A stretch of DNA of 5,804 bases from Actinomycetes bacterium. Its GTDB lineage: Bacteria; Actinomycetota; Actinomycetes; Actinomycetales; Cellulomonadaceae. Under the pieces are notes generated by a model, which saw only the letters and a program-made list of their open reading frames with translations, was not told where the DNA came from and did no database searches. This document shows positions 1 through 5,533 of the stretch, one piece after another (the first letter of the stretch is position 1; each line of letters starts with the position of its first letter). A program made the translations under genes and the position numbers. Location of the stretch: positions 1 through 5,804 of the forward strand of contig JAEWQZ010000369.1 in NCBI GenBank assembly GCA_023460255.1, given 5' to 3'.

Positions 1-380
1 GCGGTCCGGCGGCCGGGGCGTCGGGCCGCGATCCGGTGCTGCTCGGGGACACCCTCGCGCGGCTGGCCGCCGAGCGGGCGTGGGTGGCGCCGCTGTCGGT
101 CGGGGGCGTGATCGGGCGCTGGCGCGAGGTGGTCGGCGACCAGGTGGCCGACCACTGCGAGCCGGAGTCGTTCGACGAGGGCGTCCTCGTGGTGCGCGCG
201 GACTCGACGAGCTGGGCGGCGAACCTGCGCCTGCTCACGTCCGACCTGCTCGCCCGCCTCGCCGCGGAGGTGGGTGAGGGCGTGGTGGCGGAGGTGCGGG
301 TGCTCGGCCCGTCCGGACCGCGCTGGGCGAAGGGTCCGCGGACGGTGCGGGGGCGCGGGCCGCGCGACACCTACGGCTGA
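1..380 (+). CDS. dciA: DciA-type replicative helicase loader/regulator (DUF721), 5'-truncated
   Basis: The frame is open from position 3 through the TGA at 378-380, so about 125 C-terminal residues are seen and the true start lies upstream of the window. The GTG at 36 is simply an internal Val codon, because the reading frame continues before it with actinobacterial DUF721-like residues (Gly-Arg-Asp-Pro). Visible family signatures are a G-G-V-x-G-R-W segment, V-G-x-x-V-A-x-H-C-x-P-x-S-F, a D-S-T-S-W-A-x-x-L-R-L-L segment with the conserved Trp, then V-R-V-L-G-P and a basic end (GPRTVRGRGPRDTYG). Known of the family: DciA is the ancestral bacterial partner of DnaB helicase, and its mycobacterial member (Rv0004) is essential for replication. 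In actinobacteria it sits between recF and gyrB, as here directly upstream of gyrB. The C-terminal DUF721 core is intact; no frameshift is seen. Confidence 0.92.
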   Translation, partial: GPAAGASGRDPVLLGDTLARLAAERAWVAPLSVGGVIGRWREVVGDQVADHCEPESFDEGVLVVRADSTSWAANLRLLTSDLLARLAAEVGEGVVAEVRVLGPSGPRWAKGPRTVRGRGPRDTYG

Positions 381-381
381 G

Positions 382-428
382 GGACGGCGATCCGCGCAGG
401 CCGCGTCAGGACGCGACGAAGGCCGTCC
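382..428 (+). terminator. Nested hairpin just after dciA, possible U-less terminator
   Basis: GGACGGC at 382-388 is exactly complementary to GCCGTCC at 422-428. Inside it, CGCGT (402-406) pairs with ACGCG (411-415) around a CAGG tetraloop. The structure starts one base after the dciA stop codon. No T-run follows; the next bases are C-rich. Actinobacterial terminators often lack the U tract, so termination or 3'-end protection of the dciA message is plausible but is inferred from position and pairing only. In DNA of this GC content such stems also arise by chance. Confidence 0.3.
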
Positions 429-505
429 GTCCACCCCCTGCCCACCCCCGGGGTTCGAGGGCGCGTCAGAGCTGTGCGCAAGCGGTCCTGAGGGGCCGTT
501 CAGGG

Positions 506-511
506 TAGACT
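506..511 (+). promoter_or_regulatory. Probable -10 element of the gyrBA promoter
   Basis: TAGACT at 506-511 matches the actinobacterial principal-sigma -10 consensus (TAGAPuT, or TANNNT) at five of six positions and is one of the few AT-containing hexamers in this GC-rich gap. At 17-base spacing the -35 position (483-488, CGGTCC) is poor, which is common in actinobacterial housekeeping promoters. A start site would be expected near 517-519, giving a gyrB leader of roughly 150 bases. A promoter of its own for gyrBA fits the 285-base gap after dciA. The start site is inferred, not seen. Confidence 0.5.
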
Positions 512-537
512 GAGGGTTGCCAATCCTGGTGTTCGCG

Positions 538-596
538 GACAGCCGGTCTCGACCGCCGCGGGCTCAGCCCTCTGCCGGTGCGCACGTCCGGCTGTC
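538..596 (+). promoter_or_regulatory. Stem-loop in the gyrB 5' leader
   Basis: GACAGCCGG at 538-546 is perfectly complementary to CCGGCTGTC at 588-596, giving a 9-bp stem that closes a 41-base loop. Within the loop, ACCG (552-555) can pair with CGGT (576-579), and GGGC (560-563) with GCCC (567-570). It would lie in the transcribed leader if the -10 at 506-511 is right. It matches no riboswitch or attenuator I recognise. A rough composition estimate gives about 0.2 expected 9-bp stems by chance in a leader of this size, so it is suggestive but not conclusive. Confidence 0.35.
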
Positions 597-648
597 GTCG
601 CACCAGGTCCCCTGCGCCCACCGTCGTGGTGACGCGCGCCGCACGCAC

Positions 649-654
649 GAGGAG
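649..654 (+). promoter_or_regulatory. gyrB ribosome binding site
   Basis: GAGGAG at 649-654 matches the core of the Shine-Dalgarno consensus and lies 11 bases before the GTG at 666, a somewhat long but workable spacing. It supports the GTG at 666 as the gyrB start. GGTG (628-631) could pair with CACC (655-658) and place this site in a loop. Confidence 0.65.
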
Positions 655-665
655 CACCTTCGCCC

Positions 666-2735
666 GTGGCCGACACCAGCGCCGACATCCTGCCGACCAG
701 TAGCAGCCCGGGCTACGACGCCAGCGCGATCACCGTCCTCGAGGGTCTGGAGGCGGTCCGCAAGCGCCCCGGCATGTACATCGGCTCGACGGGGCCGCGG
801 GGTCTGCACCACCTCGTCTACGAGGTCGTCGACAACTCCGTCGACGAGGCCCTCGCGGGGTACTGCTCGCACATCGAGGTCACCCTCCTGGCCGACGGCG
901 GGGTGCGCGTCGTCGACGACGGCCGTGGCATCCCCGTCGGGATCGTCGAGAGCGAGGGCCGACCGGCGGTCGAGGTCGTGCTCACCGTGCTGCACGCGGG
1001 CGGCAAGTTCGGCGGTGGCGGCTACGCGGTGTCCGGCGGCCTGCACGGCGTCGGCGTCTCCGTCGTCAACGCGCTGTCGCACCGGCTGACGGTCGAGGTG
1101 CGCCGGCACGGGCGCGTGTGGCGCCAGGAGTACCGCGACGGCGTGCCGCAGGCACCGCTCGCCGAGGGCGAGGAGACGGAGCGGACCGGCACCACCGTCA
1201 CGTTCTGGGCGAACGGCGACATCTTCGAGACCGTCGACTACGACTTCGAGACGCTGCGCTCGCGGTTCCAGCAGTACGCGTTCCTCAACAAGGGGCTCCA
1301 GATCTCCCTCGTCGACGAGCGGCCGCAGCACACCGGGACCGAGGACGAGATCACCGACGCCGCGGCCGCGCAGGCCGCGCACGAGGCCGACGGCATCACC
1401 GAGGCGACGGACGCCGCGGCGGGCACCGCGGCGCGCACCGTCGTCTACCGGTACGACGGCGGCCTGGTCGACTACGTCACGCACCTCACCTCCACGAAGA
1501 AGGTCGAGCGGATCCACCCCGACGTCATCGAGCTCTCGGCCGAGGACGGCGAGCGCCGGCTCGCCCTCGAGCTCGCGATGCAGTGGACCAGCGCCTACTC
1601 CGAGTCGGTGCACACCTATGCGAACACGATCTCCACGACGGAGGGCGGCACCCACGAGGAGGGCTTCCGCGCGGCGCTGACCTCGCTGGTCAACAGGTAC
1701 GCGCGCGACAAGGGCATCCTCAAGGAGAAGGACGAGAACCTCACCGGCGACGACATCCGGGAGGGCCTCACCGCCGTCATCTCGATCAAGCTCTCCGAGC
1801 CGCAGTTCGAGGGCCAGACCAAGACGAAGCTCGGCAACACCGAGGCGCGCACGTTCGTGCAGAAGGTCGTCGGCGAGCAGCTCGGGGACTGGCTGGACTC
1901 GCACCCGACGGAGGCCCGGGACGTCATCCGCAAGGCGATCCAGGCGTCGCAGGCCCGGATGGCGGCCCGCAAGGCCCGCGAGGCGACGCGCCGCAAAGGG
2001 CTGCTCGAGTCGGGCGGCATGCCCGGCAAGCTCAAGGACTGCCAGTCCAACGACGCGGCCGAGTCGGAGATCTTCATCGTGGAGGGCGACTCCGCGGGCG
2101 GCTCCGCCGTCCGGGGCCGCAACCCGCGGACGCAGGCGATCCTCCCGTTGCGCGGCAAGATCCTCAACGTCGAGCGGGCGCGCCTGGACCGGGCGCTCGG
2201 CAACGCCGAGGTGCAGGCCCTCATCACGGCGTTCGGCACCGGGATCGGCGAGGACTTCGACCTCGCCAAGCTCCGGTACCACAAGATCATCCTGATGGCC
2301 GACGCCGACGTGGACGGCCAGCACATCACGACGCTCCTGCTCACGCTCCTGTTCCGGTACATGCCGGAGCTCATCACCAACGGGCACGTCTACCTCGCGC
2401 AGCCGCCGCTGTACCGGGTCAAGTGGTCGAACGCCCCGCACGACTACGTGTACTCCGACCGGGAGCGCGACGCCGTGCTCGCCGCGGGGCAGGAGGCCGG
2501 CAAGCGGATCCCCAAGGAGAACGGGATCCAGCGCTACAAGGGTCTCGGCGAGATGGACTACTCCGAGCTGTGGGAGACCACGATGGACCCGGACCACCGG
2601 ATCCTCCTCCAGGTCACCCTGGACGACGCCGCGGCCGCCGACGAGATCTTCTCGGTGCTGATGGGCGAGGACGTGGAGTCCCGGCGCTCGTTCATCCAGC
2701 GCAACGCCAAGGACGTGCGGTTCCTGGACATCTGA
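666..2735 (+). CDS. gyrB: DNA gyrase subunit B (ATPase subunit)
   Basis: This is the ATP-hydrolysing subunit of the GyrA2GyrB2 type IIA topoisomerase that introduces negative supercoils. The 689-residue length is usual for actinobacteria, which lack the ~170-residue insert of E. coli GyrB. The GHKL ATPase domain shows E53 (general base) and N57 in YEVVDNSVDEA, D84-D85-G-R-G near 84-88, and the ATP lid GGLHGVGVSVVNALS at 124-138. R153 (WRQEY) matches E. coli R136, the Arg typical of aminocoumarin-sensitive enzymes. The transducer carries the ATP-contacting QTK loop (384-386). The TOPRIM domain has EGDSAGG (E473), PLRGKILNVE (494-503) and DADVDG (D546, D548, D550), which bind Mg2+. The tail ends FIQRNAKDVRFLDI as in other actinobacteria. 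The GTG start gives the standard MADTS-like N-terminus ahead of YDASAITVLEGL. An Ala/acid-rich insert occupies about residues 220-257. It is followed after 47 bases by gyrA, probably in one operon. Confidence 0.98.
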   Translation: MADTSADILPTSSSPGYDASAITVLEGLEAVRKRPGMYIGSTGPRGLHHLVYEVVDNSVDEALAGYCSHIEVTLLADGGVRVVDDGRGIPVGIVESEGRPAVEVVLTVLHAGGKFGGGGYAVSGGLHGVGVSVVNALSHRLTVEVRRHGRVWRQEYRDGVPQAPLAEGEETERTGTTVTFWANGDIFETVDYDFETLRSRFQQYAFLNKGLQISLVDERPQHTGTEDEITDAAAAQAAHEADGITEATDAAAGTAARTVVYRYDGGLVDYVTHLTSTKKVERIHPDVIELSAEDGERRLALELAMQWTSAYSESVHTYANTISTTEGGTHEEGFRAALTSLVNRYARDKGILKEKDENLTGDDIREGLTAVISIKLSEPQFEGQTKTKLGNTEARTFVQKVVGEQLGDWLDSHPTEARDVIRKAIQASQARMAARKAREATRRKGLLESGGMPGKLKDCQSNDAAESEIFIVEGDSAGGSAVRGRNPRTQAILPLRGKILNVERARLDRALGNAEVQALITAFGTGIGEDFDLAKLRYHKIILMADADVDGQHITTLLLTLLFRYMPELITNGHVYLAQPPLYRVKWSNAPHDYVYSDRERDAVLAAGQEAGKRIPKENGIQRYKGLGEMDYSELWETTMDPDHRILLQVTLDDAAAADEIFSVLMGEDVESRRSFIQRNAKDVRFLDI

Positions 2736-2774
2736 GCGCGGCTCGCCCTCACCCTGCCAGGACCTGAACGAGAC

Positions 2775-2778
2775 GAGG
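2775..2778 (+). promoter_or_regulatory. gyrA ribosome binding site
   Basis: GAGG at 2775-2778 lies only 4 bases before the GTG at 2783, a short spacing. A second in-frame GTG at 2822 (codon 14) is preceded by GGGGA at 2812-2816 with 5 bases between, so it is a possible alternative start. The upstream start is preferred because MTD-type N-termini followed by a short acidic/Pro stretch are usual in actinobacterial GyrA proteins. Confidence 0.5.
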
Positions 2779-2782
2779 ACCA

Positions 2783-5533
2783 GTGACGGACCAGACCCCC
2801 CCGCCCGACGCGGGGACCGACGTGCCCGAGGAGCCGGGCGACCGCGTGCAGCCGGTCGACCTCCAGCTCGAGATGCAGCGGTCGTACCTCGACTACGCGA
2901 TGAGCGTGATCGTCGGCCGCGCGCTGCCGGACGTCCGCGACGGCCTCAAGCCCGTGCACAGCCGGGTGCTGTACGCGATGTACGACGGCGGCTACCGGCC
3001 CGACCGGCAGTTCTCGAAGTGCAGCCGCGTCGTCGGCGACGTCATGGGCAAGTACCACCCGCACGGCGACGTCGCGATCTACGACGCCCTCGTCCGCCTC
3101 GTGCAGGACTGGGTGATGCGGTACCCGCTGGCCGCCGGCCAGGGCAACTTCGGCTCCCCGGGCAACGACCCGGCCGCCGCCCCGCGGTACACCGAGACGC
3201 GGATGGCCCCGCTGGCCATGGAGATGGTCCGGGACATCGACGAGGACACCGTCGACTTCCGCGACAACTACGACGGCCGGACCAAGGAGCCCGTGGTCCT
3301 GCCCGCGCGCTTCCCGAACCTCCTGGTCAACGGCAGTGCCGGCATCGCCGTCGGGATGGCGACGAACATCCCGCCGCACAACCTGCGCGAGGTGGCCGCC
3401 GGCGTGCAGTGGTACCTCGAGCACCCGGAGGCGACCAAGGAGGAGCTGCTCGAGGAGCTCATCGCGCGCATCCCGGGGCCGGACTTCCCGACGGGCGCGA
3501 CCATCCTCGGCCGGCGTGGCATCGAGGACGCGTACCGCACCGGACGCGGGTCCATCACGATGCGCGCCGTCGTCACCGTGGAGGAGATCCAGGGCCGCAC
3601 GTGCCTGGTGGTCAGCGAGCTGCCGTACCAGGTCAACCCCGACAACCTCGCCGCGAAGATCGCCGACCTCGTCAAGGACGGCCGGGTCGCCGGCATCGCC
3701 GACATGCGCGACGAGACGTCCGGCCGCACCGGCCAGCGCCTCGTCATCGTGCTCAAGCGCGACGCGGTCGCGAAGGTCGTGCTGAACAACCTGTACAAGC
3801 ACACCCAGCTCCAGGACACGTTCGGCGCGAACATGCTCGCGCTCGTCGACGGCGTTCCGCGCACGTTGTCCCTGGACGCGTTCGTGCGGCACTGGGTGAA
3901 CCACCAGCTCGACGTCATCCAGCGCCGCACCCGGTACCGGCTGCGCCAGGCCCAGGAGCGGGCGCACATCCTGCGCGGCTACCTCAAGGCGCTCGACGCG
4001 CTCGACGAGGTGATCGCGCTGATCCGCGCCTCGGCCACCGTCGAGGACGCCCGCGAGGGCCTGATGGCCCTGCTCGAGGTCGACGAGATCCAGGCGCGCG
4101 CGATCCTCAACCTCCAGCTGCGCCAGCTGGCGGCCCTCGAGCGCCAGAAGATCATCGACGAGTACACCCAGCTCATGGAGCGGATCGCCGACTACGAGGA
4201 CATCCTCGCCAAGCCGGCCCGTCAGCGGGAGATCGTCGGCACAGAGCTCGGCGAGATCGTCGACAAGTACGGGGACGACCGGCGCACGCAGATCCTCCCG
4301 TACGACGGCGAGGTCTCCATGGAGGACCTCATCGCGCAGGAGGAGGTCGTCGTCACGATCACCCGCGGCGGCTACGCCAAGCGCACCCGCAGCGACCAGT
4401 ACCGGGTGCAGAAGCGCGGCGGCAAGGGTGTGCGCGGCGCACAGCTGCGGGCGGACGACGTCGTCGAGCACTTCGGCGTGACGACGACGCACCACTGGCT
4501 GCTGTTCTTCACCAACCTCGGCCGCGTCTACCGCGCGAAGGCGTACGAGCTGCCCGAGGGCGGCCGGGACTCCAAGGGCCAGCACGTCGCGAACATGCTG
4601 GCGTTCCAGCCGGGCGAGCAGATCGCCAAGGTCGTCGACCTGCGCGACTACGACCAGGCGGAGTACCTCGTCCTGGCCACCCGGCGCGGCCTGGTGAAGA
4701 AGACCCGGCTCGCGGAGTACGACTCCAACCGCACGGGCGGCCTCATCGCGATCAACCTGCGCACCGACTCGGGCGGCGAGCCCGACGAGGTGGTCTCGGC
4801 GGCGCTGGTCGACGACGGCGACGAGCTGCTGCTGGTCTCGCGCAAGGGCCAGGCGGTGCGGTTCTTCTCGGACTCGACGCAGCTGCGGCCGATGGGCCGT
4901 GCGACGTCGGGCGTGACGGGCATGCGGTTCGAGGGCGACGACGACCTGCTCGCGATGGACGTCATCCGTGAGGGCTCGTTCCTGGTGACGGTGACCGACG
5001 GCGGGTACGCGAAGCGCTCCGACATGCACCGCGTGAACGCGCAGGGCCACCTCGACTACCGGCGCACGAGCCGCGGCACCAAGGGCGTGCGGGCGGTACG
5101 CCTGCCCGACAACCGTGGGGACCTCGTCGGCGCGAAGATGGTCGAGCAGGGCGACGAGGTGCTCGTCGTCATGGAGAGCGGCAAGGTCGTGCGCTCGCTC
5201 GTCGACCAGATCCCCGTCTACGGCCGCGACTCCGCCGGGGTGATCCTGGCCAAGCCCGACAACGGTGACCGCATCCTCGCGGTCGCGCGCAACGTGGAGC
5301 GGAACCTCGGCGAGAACGGCGACGAGGAGACCGCGGACGAGGCGGCGGGCGAGGCCGGGACGGGCGCCGACGTCGGCGGCGAGGGTGTGGAGAACGTCGG
5401 GGGGAACGGTGTCCACGACGAACCCGGCTCGGCTGACGCGCCGGATGCGGCTACCGTTGAGGCCGACAACGACGCCCCGACCGAGGCGGGTGCCGACGAC
5501 TCGGGCACCACGCCCACCGAGGGAGACCGATGA
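2783..5533 (+). CDS. gyrA: DNA gyrase subunit A (DNA breakage-reunion and wrapping subunit)
   Basis: GyrA cuts and rejoins the gate DNA and wraps DNA to direct negative supercoiling. At 916 residues it is longer than most actinobacterial GyrA (about 840-870), mainly through its tail. The breakage-reunion core starts at PVDLQLEMQRSYLDYAMSVI (25-43 region). The catalytic Tyr is Y136 in APRYTETR, and K56, R61, H92 and H94 match E. coli K42, R47, H78 and H80. I188 (NGSAGIAVGMATN) matches the DNA-intercalating I174. The quinolone region reads HPHGDVAIYD, with V97 and D101 at the E. coli 83 and 87 positions. S60 replaces a usually invariant Arg, and D109 stands where Pro is common (QPW/QPF). The coiled-coil C-gate spans about 370-500. 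Six beta-pinwheel blades follow (about 515-840), with the GyrA box QKRGGKG at 543-549. Residues 841-916 form an acidic tail. It is likely co-transcribed with gyrB, and its stop overlaps the next start. Confidence 0.98.
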   Translation: MTDQTPPPDAGTDVPEEPGDRVQPVDLQLEMQRSYLDYAMSVIVGRALPDVRDGLKPVHSRVLYAMYDGGYRPDRQFSKCSRVVGDVMGKYHPHGDVAIYDALVRLVQDWVMRYPLAAGQGNFGSPGNDPAAAPRYTETRMAPLAMEMVRDIDEDTVDFRDNYDGRTKEPVVLPARFPNLLVNGSAGIAVGMATNIPPHNLREVAAGVQWYLEHPEATKEELLEELIARIPGPDFPTGATILGRRGIEDAYRTGRGSITMRAVVTVEEIQGRTCLVVSELPYQVNPDNLAAKIADLVKDGRVAGIADMRDETSGRTGQRLVIVLKRDAVAKVVLNNLYKHTQLQDTFGANMLALVDGVPRTLSLDAFVRHWVNHQLDVIQRRTRYRLRQAQERAHILRGYLKALDALDEVIALIRASATVEDAREGLMALLEVDEIQARAILNLQLRQLAALERQKIIDEYTQLMERIADYEDILAKPARQREIVGTELGEIVDKYGDDRRTQILPYDGEVSMEDLIAQEEVVVTITRGGYAKRTRSDQYRVQKRGGKGVRGAQLRADDVVEHFGVTTTHHWLLFFTNLGRVYRAKAYELPEGGRDSKGQHVANMLAFQPGEQIAKVVDLRDYDQAEYLVLATRRGLVKKTRLAEYDSNRTGGLIAINLRTDSGGEPDEVVSAALVDDGDELLLVSRKGQAVRFFSDSTQLRPMGRATSGVTGMRFEGDDDLLAMDVIREGSFLVTVTDGGYAKRSDMHRVNAQGHLDYRRTSRGTKGVRAVRLPDNRGDLVGAKMVEQGDEVLVVMESGKVVRSLVDQIPVYGRDSAGVILAKPDNGDRILAVARNVERNLGENGDEETADEAAGEAGTGADVGGEGVENVGGNGVHDEPGSADAPDAATVEADNDAPTEAGADDSGTTPTEGDR
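4409..4429 (+). other. GyrA box in the first CTD blade
   Basis: These bases encode Q543-K-R-G-G-K-G549, the mycobacterial-type variant of the QRRGGKG box that defines gyrase, as opposed to topoisomerase IV. It is required for DNA wrapping and hence for supercoiling. Its presence confirms that this is GyrA and not ParC. Confidence 0.93.
5303..5530 (+). other. Acidic low-complexity C-terminal tail of GyrA
   Basis: These bases encode GyrA residues 841-916, after the sixth blade ends at ILAVARNVERN. By count 22 of the 76 residues are Asp or Glu, and the only basic residues are one His and the final Arg. The rest is mainly Gly, Ala, Thr and Pro, so the segment is expected to be disordered. In E. 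coli an acidic GyrA tail modulates DNA wrapping and supercoiling; a similar role here is inference. Confidence 0.8.
5519..5522 (+). promoter_or_regulatory. Ribosome binding site of the gene after gyrA
   Basis: GAGG at 5519-5522, extended by GAG to 5525, lies 7 bases before the ATG at 5530 and inside the last gyrA codons. It supports that ATG and fits re-initiation by ribosomes ending gyrA. Confidence 0.6.

Larger units (their letters stand above)
381..665. other. Non-coding gap between dciA and gyrB
   Basis: This 285-base stretch contains no convincing gene. Apart from the post-dciA hairpin, the -10 candidate and the leader stem, it has a C-rich tract at 431-449, an imperfectly placed inverted repeat CCTGA-N8-TCAGG at 487-504, and the gyrB Shine-Dalgarno sequence at 649-654. 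No DnaA box (TTGTCCACA-like) is visible, so it does not look like oriC, which in this gene order normally lies further upstream beside dnaA. Confidence 0.75.

Noticed and set aside
36..380. Starting the DUF721 gene at the GTG at 36
   Set aside because: The frame is open to the window edge with family-like residues before it and there is no clear ribosome binding site, so the gene is treated as 5'-truncated.
431..453. C-rich tract as a G-quadruplex on the minus strand
   Set aside because: Only three C runs of three or more are present (434-438, 441-443, 445-449), with a CC pair before them. That is insufficient for a standard three-tier quadruplex and is unsurprising at this GC content.
381..665. 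Replication origin in the gap upstream of gyrB
   Set aside because: No DnaA-box cluster or AT-rich unwinding region is visible; in this gene order oriC is normally near dnaA-dnaN.
517..1089. Possible small gene starting in the dciA-gyrB gap
   Set aside because: Most of it lies within gyrB in the wrong frame, the protein is Ser/Arg/Ala-rich with no family signature, and no ribosome binding site precedes it.
564..2597. 677-residue minus-strand open frame opposite gyrB
   Set aside because: It lies entirely antisense to an unmistakable gyrB, is a low-complexity run of Arg/Val/Leu/Asp residues with no family motifs, and is expected when the sense gene has G/C third positions.
1118..2767. Plus-strand frame overlapping gyrB in another phase (549 residues)
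   Set aside because: Its composition is almost all Arg, Gly, Ala, Pro and His, the usual out-of-frame reading of a high-GC gene.
2736..2782. Separate promoter or terminator between gyrB and gyrA
   Set aside because: The 47 bases show no hairpin with a T-run and no convincing -10 element; co-transcription is the simpler reading.
3019..4971. Plus-strand frame overlapping gyrA in another phase (650 residues)
   Set aside because: It is Arg/Pro/Gly/Ala low-complexity translation with no motifs, while the gyrA frame is conserved throughout.
2558..5416. 952-residue minus-strand open frame opposite gyrA
   Set aside because: Its length is striking, but it mirrors gyrA in the frame that high-GC codon bias keeps stop-free. 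The translation is dominated by repetitive Val/Ala/Arg/Asp/His runs with no recognisable domain.
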